NCBI GenBank assembly: GCA_027451455.1
Contig: DAIDJI010000196.1
Span: forward strand, 1-8,597
Origin: Planctomycetales bacterium
Lineage (GTDB): Bacteria > Planctomycetota > Planctomycetia > Isosphaerales > Isosphaeraceae
Length of the DNA stretch: 8,597 nucleotides
Reading direction: 5' to 3'
A model generated the notes under the pieces. That model saw only the letters and a list, made by a program, of their open reading frames with translations, had not been told where the DNA came from and made no database searches. The translations under genes and the position numbers were made by a program. Of the stretch, positions 1 through 6,300 are shown in pieces (the stretch's first letter is position 1; every line of letters starts with the position of its first letter).

Positions 1-2
1 TT

Positions 3-293
3 TCTATCCCGATCTGCCCGCACACGCTGACCCAGCGCCCGCTGGTGGACAGCGCCCATAAGGTCTACGAGGCGACGGTGCAGGGCGATCGCGGCTCGAC
101 GATGCTGGTGATCGACGGCCAGGTGCAGGTCCCGCTGCGATGGGGCGACCGGGTGACGGTCCGTCGAGGCCGGACGCCGTTCCCGATGGTCCGGCTGCCA
201 GGTCACAGCTTCTACCGGACCCTTCGCGCCAAACTCGGCTGGGGTGCCCTGCCCCGCCCTGACGGCAGCCTCTCGGATCACGAGGGAAGCTGA
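3..293 (+). CDS. nadK: NAD kinase, C-terminal part (cut by left edge)
   Basis: NAD kinase phosphorylates NAD to NADP in the cytoplasm, using ATP or polyphosphate. The frame is open to the left edge and ends in TGA at 291-293, giving about 96 residues, roughly the last third of a family member of about 290. The segment PICPHTLTQRPLV matches the NAD-binding signature of the family. It is followed by the typical late pieces: a VIDGQ turn, a WGDRV strand, and SFYRTLRAKLGWG near the C terminus. The in-frame GTG at 45 lies inside the signature, so it is not the start. The gene converges with the DUF433 gene, with 33 bases between the stop codons. Nothing is broken in the visible part. Identification rests on recognised motifs, and I am confident of it. 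Confidence 0.93.
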   Translation, partial: SIPICPHTLTQRPLVDSAHKVYEATVQGDRGSTMLVIDGQVQVPLRWGDRVTVRRGRTPFPMVRLPGHSFYRTLRAKLGWGALPRPDGSLSDHEGS

Positions 294-310
294 CGCGGCG
301 GAATCGTTCC

Positions 311-327
311 GAGGGCGGCCTGCCCTT
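311..327. terminator. Candidate hairpin between convergent nadK and DUF433 genes
   Basis: A short stem of five Watson-Crick pairs plus one possible G-U pair (311-316 with 322-327) encloses a 5-base loop. It lies in the 33-base gap between the two convergent stop codons and just touches the last base of the DUF433 stop. No T-run follows on either strand, so it is a weak candidate for a shared terminator; its main support is position. Confidence 0.25.
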
Positions 328-656
328 CAGTCCCGCTCGTTCTCGAGGATCTGGCGGTCGATCTCGTCGCGATGGCGATCGACGTAGGCCCAGGCGCTGG
401 CGAGATCTTCCGCTCGCAAGGTGGGATAGCTGCGAAGCAGGTCGGCCTCGCTGACGCCCAGCCGCCGGAATTGCTCGAGGATCCAGACAGGGATGCGGGT
501 TCGGACGATGCAGGCCGCGCCGCCGCAGACGCCCGGCCGGCTCTCGATTCCCGGGGAGGATTGGCCCAGGTCCTGGACCACCCACTGGAGTACCTGGGCC
601 TTCTCGGCAGGTTCGAGCGCCTCGATCTGCTTCTGGATGTCGAGCAAGCGGCTCAT
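327..656 (-). CDS. DUF433 family antitoxin-like protein, orphan
   Basis: A 109-residue protein of the DUF433 family, a small DNA-binding-type fold often annotated as the antitoxin (VapB-like) partner of a DUF5615 PIN-like toxin. Residues 7-31 form a predicted helix (IQKQIEALEPAEKAQVLQWV). Residues 41-58 hold the hallmark PGVCGGAACIVRTRIPVW, followed by the family pieces GVSEADLLRSYPTL (67-80) and a C-terminal helix ending EIDRQILENE. Many members have a glycine in the x-GTRIP element; here it is arginine (R52). The ATG at 656 was chosen because GAGG lies six bases upstream; a GTG at 683 in the same frame would add nine residues without family similarity. No toxin gene follows, because nadK converges directly behind it. 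Family assignment is firm; an antitoxin role is inferred and there is no partner in view. Confidence 0.85.
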   Translation of the reverse strand: MSRLLDIQKQIEALEPAEKAQVLQWVVQDLGQSSPGIESRPGVCGGAACIVRTRIPVWILEQFRRLGVSEADLLRSYPTLRAEDLASAWAYVDRHRDEIDRQILENERD

Positions 657-717
657 GGAACACCTCGGGTTTGGACATGGCACTATAACAGGCGGCCAGA
701 GCCCTCCGCGATCCTTA

Positions 718-747
718 TTGGTTCCATCGAAACCCTTGTCGTAGAAT
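718..747 (+). promoter_or_regulatory. Possible sigma70-type promoter for the XRE-DUF4058 pair
   Basis: TTGGTT (718-723) and TAGAAT (742-747) are separated by 18 bases; the -10 box matches the consensus at five of six positions, the -35 box at only three. Transcription from here would give a leader of about 130 bases before the XRE start at 884. The surrounding 657-883 stretch is the longest gene-free segment of the window and separates divergent genes, so a promoter is expected somewhere in it. No convincing gene was found there. Confidence 0.28.
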
Positions 748-883
748 TCAAGGGATAGGTGCCGCCTCGCGTCGAGGAAATCGGGATGGATTTCGATGTC
801 TTCGAGTGGACCGGCACAGGGACGCGGGGATCGTGGTCGTCCGTCCCGTCTCCGTCTCCGCTTACGAGATCGAGGCCTGAATC

Positions 884-1294
884 ATGAGCGAACCGACCCC
901 GATCCCCGCCGAGGCCCACCGTCGACGGAGACTGTCGGAGGCCGACCTGACGCCGGACCAGCGCTCCGCCGTGGAGGCCCGCCGGGCCGATCGTCAAACG
1001 CCGGAATACCAGGAGGAGATCGAGCGCGACATCGCGGCCTATCGCCGCGAATATCCGCCCGCCTCCGATCCTGGCCTGATCGAGGCCCTGGCCGGGCTGC
1101 GCCTGGAGCGGGAACGTCAGGGGTTGAGCCTCTCCGACGTCGCCGAGCGGACCGGCATCGATCGCGCCACGATCAGTCGCCTGGAGACCGGCAAGCTCCC
1201 CAACCCGACGATCGGCACCCTGCGAACCTACGCCAGGGCCCTTGGGCGCAGGCTATCCTGGACGCTCGAACCGGTTGCGACGATCGATCGTTGA
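884..1294 (+). CDS. XRE-family helix-turn-helix transcriptional regulator
   Basis: A 136-residue cytoplasmic DNA-binding protein. Residues 1-60 form a charged Arg/Glu-rich extension, probably helical and possibly used for dimer or partner contacts. Residues 66-125 form a Cro/C1-type HTH: LRLERERQGLSLSDVAERTG, then the recognition helix around IDRATISRLETGK (92-104), then the final helix containing LRTYARALG. The ATG at 884 is preceded by GAGG eight bases upstream. The DUF4058 gene starts eight bases after its stop, suggesting one transcript and translational coupling. HTH proteins of this shape are often antitoxins or autorepressors of small operons, so autoregulation is plausible but not shown. 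The HTH call is firm; the regulated target is unknown. Confidence 0.88.
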   Translation: MSEPTPIPAEAHRRRRLSEADLTPDQRSAVEARRADRQTPEYQEEIERDIAAYRREYPPASDPGLIEALAGLRLERERQGLSLSDVAERTGIDRATISRLETGKLPNPTIGTLRTYARALGRRLSWTLEPVATIDR

Positions 1295-1302
1295 GTATCA
1301 CC

Positions 1303-1929
1303 ATGCCCATTCACGACTGGACGCGAGTGGAGCCGGGGGATTTTCACCATTTCCACCTGTGCTGGGTGGTGGCGATGGGAAATGCCCTGAATCGTGGCCT
1401 GTTGCCGACCGGCTACCTGGCAAGGATCGAACGGACGATCTCCGGGCTCGAACGGAACGGTGAAACGAAGCGAGCCGACCGCGTCATGATTCGCCACGGG
1501 CGCGGCCAGGTAGTCGCCATCATCGAGATCGTCTCGCCGGGGAACAAGGAGAGCCGAGATGCGCTCCGTTCGTTCGTCGAGAAGGCGGCGGAGATCCTCA
1601 AGCAAGGCGTGAATCTGCTCGTCGTCGACCTCTTCCCACCGACCCCCCGCGATCCCCACGGCATCCACAAGGCCATCTGGGACGAGTTCGCCGACGAGCC
1701 CTTCGAGCAACCCGAAGGCAAGCCCCTGATCGTCGCCTCCTACATCGGGGGAGAGACCCCGACCGCTTATGTGGAATCGGTCGGAGTCGGCGATGAACTT
1801 CCCGCGCTGCCGATCTTCCTCTCCGAGACCCGATACATCCCCGCGCCGCTGGAGCCGACCTACCAGCAAGCCTGGGCCGACTTCCCGTCGATGCTTCAGG
1901 GACTCGTCGAGCCGACTGGACATGGTTGA
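1303..1929 (+). CDS. DUF4058 family protein, shorter than usual
   Basis: A 208-residue protein of the DUF4058 family, abundant in Planctomycetes and of unknown function. It begins with the family signature MPIHDWTRVEPGDFHHFH. It continues with ADRVMIRHGRGQVVAIIEIV SPGNK (58-82), LLVVDLFPPTPRDPHGIHKA (105-124), KPLIVASYIGGE (140-151), TAYVESV, and a tail with LEPTYQQAWADFP (183-195). The stretch between the N-terminal signature and ADRV is short; relatives I recall carry several tens more residues there, so an internal deletion is likely. The E75...K82 pair after D59 resembles the arrangement in PD-(D/E)XK-type folds such as Uma2, but this is only my inference. The start was chosen from the signature and its spacing eight bases behind the XRE stop; no strong ribosome site is visible, which fits translational coupling. 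The same frame runs open upstream to 796, but that part only shadows the XRE gene. Confidence 0.87.
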   Translation: MPIHDWTRVEPGDFHHFHLCWVVAMGNALNRGLLPTGYLARIERTISGLERNGETKRADRVMIRHGRGQVVAIIEIVSPGNKESRDALRSFVEKAAEILKQGVNLLVVDLFPPTPRDPHGIHKAIWDEFADEPFEQPEGKPLIVASYIGGETPTAYVESVGVGDELPALPIFLSETRYIPAPLEPTYQQAWADFPSMLQGLVEPTGHG

Positions 1930-1953
1930 GAGGGCCCCGTCGCGCGGGCGTCC

Positions 1954-1975
1954 GGGATCGTAGCGGCCCGATCCC
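1954..1975. terminator. Bidirectional terminator candidate, DUF4058 / PDZ-like gene junction
   Basis: A perfect 7-base stem, GGGATCG (1954-1960) and CGATCCC (1969-1975), encloses an 8-base loop. It lies in the 45-base gap between two convergent stop codons and overlaps one base of the minus-strand stop. It could serve both genes. No T-run follows on either strand, so it would act without the classical U-tract or only as a stabilising 3' hairpin. Confidence 0.42.
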
Positions 1976-2700
1976 TAAAGATAGGGAACTTCCTGGGACT
2001 CCTTCGGGGCCTCGTTGCTCGAAGGCGCGGGAGGCGCTGGCGGCGCCTCCTCGTCCGGAGAATCGGGGATCACGACCGACGGGACATCTTCCGACGAGGG
2101 CGAGGGCCGCACTGGTGCCATCGGGGCCGGGGCCGACTTTGGGAGCGTTTCATCCAATGGTGGAACCTGTTGATCCTCGAAAGGCGGGCCCTCTCCAGGC
2201 GGGCGAGGGCTCTCGAGTTTCACCCGGGCGACGAAGTATCGATAGCGGTTATCGGCGTCATAACCGCTGATCAGGATCTCCTGGCCGGGCGCGAGAGACC
2301 GCATCGCCCGGCCCAGATCATTGTGATTCCGGATCCGCCAGGAGCGGCCGGTCCCGCGCTCGACGACCCAGGTGAGGATATCGCCGGGAATCAGCGTGGT
2401 CGGCGGGCCGTAGACAAAACTCCCGTTCGGGAGATGACGCCGAACGCGGACGCAGGCCGCGGGCGAGGACGGGTCGGCACGGAGAACTCTCACGCCACAG
2501 ACCCGACCGTTGTCGAAGTTGCCCGCGATGATCCCCAGTCGGGGCGGCGGTATCTGCTGGATGTAAGGTTGCACCTGTAACCTCGGGGCCGACGGATTCC
2601 TGGCCTCCTGCGCGAACAATCCACCCGGACCCATCAGCCCGAGGATCGCCCCGATCATCAGCGGAAAGATCGGGGCGCGGCCCCGTCGCATCGCGAACAT
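1975..2700 (-). CDS. Secreted protein with PDZ-like domain and proline-rich tail
   Basis: A 241-residue exported protein of unrecognised family. Residues 1-30 are a signal peptide: basic MFAMRRGR, a hydrophobic core over 11-22, and likely cleavage after GLFA. Residues 54-162 have the plan of a PDZ domain: RLGI opening, CGVRVLRADPSSPAA (68-82) in place of the usual V-x-PGSPAA turn, LIPGDILTWV (103-112), a helix with NDLGRAMRSL, then a closing strand. Two cysteines (68 and 83) flank the SPAA turn and might form a disulfide. Residues 163-241 are rich in Pro, Ser and Glu and look disordered. ATG 2700 was chosen because AAGGAG lies eight bases upstream; the next ATG is too far from it. It follows the Cys/Tyr-rich gene on the same strand after 200 bases. 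The PDZ call is inferred from pattern; no protease domain is present, so it would be a binding or adaptor protein. Confidence 0.72.
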   Translation of the reverse strand: MFAMRRGRAPIFPLMIGAILGLMGPGGLFAQEARNPSAPRLQVQPYIQQIPPPRLGIIAGNFDNGRVCGVRVLRADPSSPAACVRVRRHLPNGSFVYGPPTTLIPGDILTWVVERGTGRSWRIRNHNDLGRAMRSLAPGQEILISGYDADNRYRYFVARVKLESPRPPGEGPPFEDQQVPPLDETLPKSAPAPMAPVRPSPSSEDVPSVVIPDSPDEEAPPAPPAPSSNEAPKESQEVPYL

Positions 2701-2708
2701 TTTGATCG

Positions 2709-2729
2709 CTCCTTATGGAACTGAAGGAG
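2709..2729 (-). promoter_or_regulatory. Hairpin pairing the ribosome site of the PDZ-like gene
   Basis: On the minus-strand mRNA, CUCCUU (from 2729-2724) and AAGGAG (from 2714-2709) form a perfect 6-base stem around a 9-base loop. AAGGAG is the ribosome site of the gene starting at 2700, eight bases before its ATG. Folding would mask it. The element could tune translation, but a 6-base anti-Shine-Dalgarno match can also arise by chance. Confidence 0.35.
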
Positions 2730-2849
2730 GGCGGCGCGCGGCCCGTCCTCGCCGTTCGAAGGTCGGTCCGGGCTCGTCCGCGAGCCACGGTCTCGCCGCG
2801 CGCCCCTGTTATCCGAGGACGACTCGGCCCGGCATCGCCGCCTGGACGC

Positions 2850-2863
2850 CGGCCACGTGGCCG
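2850..2863. repeat. 14-base perfect palindrome with CACGTG core
   Basis: CGGCCACGTGGCCG reads identically on both strands. It sits in the 200-base gap between the Cys/Tyr-rich gene and the PDZ-like gene, about 150 bases upstream of the latter. Flanking GAC/GTC triplets extend the symmetry with a one-base offset. It may be an operator for a dimeric regulator, or the base of a hairpin ending the upstream transcript. High GC raises the chance of such palindromes. Confidence 0.3.
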
Positions 2864-2900
2864 TCAGGATCGAAAGGAAGGGACGGCCGAAGTGGGACGA

Positions 2901-3203
2901 TCAGGCGGCGTAATAAAGGTACTCGACGACGTAGGCCTTCTTGCCAGCGACCAGCGGGTTCGCGTCGGCCCCTTCCTTGGTGAAGTACCGCTGAACGATC
3001 TCGGCGGCGCCGGTCACGGGATTGGTCTGGTAAACGTGCCACACTCGGTAGGTGTTGTAGTAAGTCGGATAGACCCAGTTACAAGTATAGTAACAGGGGT
3101 AGCACGTGTAGGTGACGCACGTCTTATGGCAGGCGCTGGCCTTGCCGCTGCCACCGAGCATCATCGCCACGCCGACAAGTGCCGTCAGGATCGCCTTACG
3201 CAT
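2901..3203 (-). CDS. Small secreted Cys/Tyr-rich protein, unknown family
   Basis: A 100-residue exported protein that I do not recognise. Residues 1-24 are a clear signal peptide: MRK, hydrophobic AILTALVGVAMML, then a small-residue stretch with cleavage expected after KASA. The mature chain would begin with Cys25; ASAC is a poor lipobox because leucine is absent at -3, so ordinary signal peptidase I cleavage is more likely than lipidation. Five cysteines crowd residues 25-41 (C25, C29, C34, C37, C41), mixed with tyrosines; the protein has 14 Tyr in 100 residues. The odd cysteine number leaves one free for an intermolecular bond. The C-terminal half (NPVTGAAEIVQRYF, then KKAYVVEYLYY) looks like a small beta-structured piece. 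The ATG has AAGGAG seven bases upstream. It lies behind the kinase gene on the same strand, after 188 bases that hold a hairpin and a possible promoter. Confidence 0.8.
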   Translation of the reverse strand: MRKAILTALVGVAMMLGGSGKASACHKTCVTYTCYPCYYTCNWVYPTYYNTYRVWHVYQTNPVTGAAEIVQRYFTKEGADANPLVAGKKAYVVEYLYYAA

Positions 3204-3293
3204 CTCGGAGCTCCTTCATCGAAGTGTGGGCATACCCAGGGACGTGAGGGCGCCGTCCGCCGATGGGCGACGCCTCGACTTTCCATCGCGTCC

Positions 3294-3322
3294 CACATAG
3301 AGAGAGCCCCCGAGACGGCCAA
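3294..3322 (-). promoter_or_regulatory. Weak promoter candidate for the Cys/Tyr-rich gene
   Basis: Reading the minus strand, TTGGCC (3322-3317) and TATGTG (3299-3294) are 17 bases apart, the preferred spacing, but match the sigma70 boxes at only four and three of six positions. It lies about 90 bases upstream of the start at 3203, behind the kinase 3' hairpin. An alternative sigma factor, such as the one encoded upstream, could use a different sequence here. Confidence 0.2.
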
Positions 3323-3355
3323 ATAGAGCGCAGGATTTCTCGGTTTTTTCTGGAC

Positions 3356-3385
3356 CCGGGGCGACCAGGAAGGACCTCGCCCCGG
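3356..3385 (-). terminator. Strong GC hairpin just after the kinase gene
   Basis: A perfect 9-base stem, CCGGGGCGA (3356-3364) and TCGCCCCGG (3377-3385), surrounds a 12-base loop. It begins six bases after the kinase stop codon. In the transcribed direction it is followed by an A-run rather than a U-run, so it is not a classical intrinsic terminator; it may stop transcription with a partner factor, or protect the 3' end of the sigma-kinase mRNA. Confidence 0.4.
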
Positions 3386-3391
3386 CGCGGC

Positions 3392-6300
3392 TCAATCGGC
3401 CCGCGTTGCCGGCCAGAGGAACAGCTCGGAGCCGGGCTGGGGCGAATCGGCCACCGAGGCGAGCGTCCGGCCGTCGGGCGCAAAGCGGACCTGTTGGACC
3501 GGGCCGGAATGGCCCCGCAAGGTTGCCAGGCGGCGACCCGTTGAGATGTCCCAGAGGATCACCAGGTGGTCCTCGCCGCCTGAGGCCAGCGTCCGGCCGT
3601 CGGGCGCGAAGGCGACCGTGTGGATCGCCGTCGTCAGTTCATGGATCTCCACGGTGGGCTCCCACGTAGCCACGTCCCAGATGACGATCTGCCCCTGCTG
3701 GTCGGCTGTGGCCAGCCGCTTCCCGTCTTGTGAGAAGGCCTGGCTATGGAGCCCCACATGGAGCCGACGCCTTGTGGGCCGGAAGCCAACCGCGTCCACT
3801 CGTCCCAAACACTGCCGCTCCTCGAACCAGAAAAAGACCGAGAACTGATCGGCCTCCGGTGAGAAGACGACGTTATCGAACGTGTTCTCTTCCGGGTAGA
3901 AGGTCATGCTTCCTCGGGCCAGGTCCCAAAGCTCCAGGCCACCGCGATCCTGCCCATGATCCGCGATCAGCCAGCGTCCTCCGGATGAGATCGCGCGGAC
4001 CACGCCATCGACGCGATCGAGGGCTGGCCCCGGGCGGCCGTCCGGCAACCGGAAGACCTGGACGCGGCCGGATGGTGACCGGGCCGCCGCCCATCGCGAA
4101 TCGGGCGAGAGCCGTACCTCCGTGATCGGCTCGCCGGAGTCCAGCTTCAGGGCTTTCCTCAACTCCCCGCGGCGAGCGCTGTGGATCCAGACACGGCCCG
4201 CGTTGTCCGTGATCGTGATCTCCTCACCATCGGGAGAGAATTCAGCGCCTGGCTCGTGATTGTCGGTCGGAAGGGCGACCCCGATCCTCATCCCGTCGCG
4301 CTGGAGATCCCAAAGCTTCAACATCCCGTCATTGCTCGCAGTCGCCAGCGTCCTCCCGTCCGGCGAGAACGTCGCACCCCAGATCCGTTTTTGGCCTGAG
4401 GCGATCCGATCCTGGACGCCCCGCACCGGGTCGATCAGGTGGACCATCCCCCACCGGGCGACCGCCGCAATCCGCTGGCCGTCGGGCGAGAAGGCGACTC
4501 CCTCGGCGAACTGGTCCATCAGCGGCCACGACGCGATCTCTTTCCAGGTCCCGGTCTGCCAGATTGTCACCAGGCTCCCGGGCCCTGCCCCGGCGAGGAT
4601 CCGGCCGTCGGGCGAGAAGGCCAGGCCATTCACATTCCACTTATCGAGGATCACTCGCGGGCGTGCCGCTTCAGGACCACCGGCCATCTCCAGGACGACG
4701 ACGCCATTCCCCGAGGCCGCCAGCGTGGCTCCGTCGGGCGAGATCGCCAGGCCCTGGAGCTTCGGTGCGATCGGGAGCTGGAACGATCGTAGCGGACGCC
4801 AGGTCGATGCATCCCAGACGATGACCTTACCAAGGCGTGCGCCCGAGATCAGCCGTCGGCTGTCGGGCGTGAAGACCGTCGCGACGACTTCATCCTCATG
4901 GCTGGGGAGAGTCTTAACGACCTGGAGGGTCCGAGCGTCCCAGATCCGGACGGTTCCGTCCTCGCTGGCGGTCGCGATCCGCCGGCCGTCGGGGCTGTAG
5001 GCCACCGAGTTCACCTCGCTCGCATGGGCCTCGACCGATCGAGATTGCCCCGTCTTCGGATCCACGAGCCGGAGCATCCGGTCGGCTCCGACGACGGCGA
5101 GGATACCACCATCGGGGGAGAACGCCGAGGAGTACAGGGCGTCCTTGACGTGAACGAGCGGCGGTCGGCCGACGTGCGTTACCCGCTCCAGAAAGCGGAA
5201 CACGAAACCGGCCTCTTCAGACCCGCCGGGAGGCGGTCGAAGGGCCTCGATCCTCGGCCGGGCCGATTCGAGCTTGTTCCCCTCGATGTCGCGCCAGACC
5301 AGCCCCAGGCCATGGGCGAATTGGCCATCGGCCAGGACCTGGGCCTGTCGGCGTGCGTCCTCGTCCCGCCGGGCTCGCTCGCGCAGATCCAGAAGTCCGG
5401 CGACTGCGAAGACGATCACCACGACGGCAACCATCGATGTCCAGGGATACCGGCGGATGAGCCGCCACGATCGGCCGATCGGCCCGGTCCGTCGCGCCCG
5501 GATCGGTCGGCCTTGCCGCCATCGGTCGAGATCATCGGCCATCTCGGCGGCCGTCGCGTATCGGTCCTTCGGCGCCTTCTGCAAGCATTTCAGACAGATC
5601 GTCTCCAGGTCACGGGGGATGGACCTACGGACCGATCGGGGCGATTCGGGAAGTACATCCCTCACTTGCTCAAGCTTCTCCAGCGCCGTCCCGCCACGGA
5701 ACGGCGGCCGGCCCGTCAGCAGGACGTAGAGGATCGTTCCCATGCCGTGGATGTCCGTCGCTGTCGTGATGGCGTGGCGGCCCACGACCTGCTCGGGAGC
5801 CATGTACGAGGGCGTCCCCGGTGCCTCTCCGGTGCTTGTCAGGGCGTCGTCGCCGCGCGAGACCAACATCGCCAGGCCGAAGTCGACCACCCTCGGCTCG
5901 CCCCGGCCGTCGACGAGGACATTGGACGGCTTCAGGTCGCGATGGAGGACCCCCTGGTCGTGGGCGTGCTGGATCGCCCGGGCGACCTTCGCCATCAGCT
6001 CCGCGGTGGCGCGGAGATCGTCGAGGTAGTCGGTCAGCCGACTCGCCAGGCTCCCTCCGTCGACCCGCTCCATGCTGAAATAGAGATGCCCCTCGTGGTC
6101 GCCAACCTCGTGGACCGGGACGATGTGCGGATGGGAGAGGCGGGCGATCGTCTGGGCCTCGCGACGGAACCGGATCAGGTCCTTGGGCGTCGCGGCCGGC
6201 CCGGACCGGAGCATCTTCAAAGCCACTCGACGGCCAAGGCTCCGCTGCCTCGCCTCGTAAACGATCCCCATCCCGCCCCAGCCAAGAATCCCCAGGATCT

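Noticed and set aside
86..93. GCGATCGC octamers resembling the HIP1 motif of cyanobacteria (also near 6480)
   Set aside because: Only a few copies, consistent with the GC-rich composition, and the gene content is planctomycete, not cyanobacterial.
681..690. TATAAC/TTATAG near the DUF433 start as a -10 box
   Set aside because: No acceptable -35 box at 16-18 bases on either strand.
806..880. 24-codon plus-strand ORF starting with GTG and ending three bases before the XRE start
   Set aside because: Its position suits a leader peptide, but it has no ribosome site, and no similarity or conservation can be shown from one sequence.
1280..1291. 12-base palindrome ACGATCGATCGT at the end of the XRE gene
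   Set aside because: It lies inside coding sequence and is built from CGATCG, which is common throughout this window.
796..1302. Upstream in-frame extension of the DUF4058 gene to 796
   Set aside because: The extension overlaps the well-supported XRE gene in another frame and has shadow-type composition; family proteins begin at MPIHDW.
3407..5146. Regular repeat of CCGTCGGGCG every 126 bases, considered as a CRISPR-like or regulatory array
   Set aside because: The repeats are in phase with the kinase reading frame and encode the WD40 turn; the spacers are coding.
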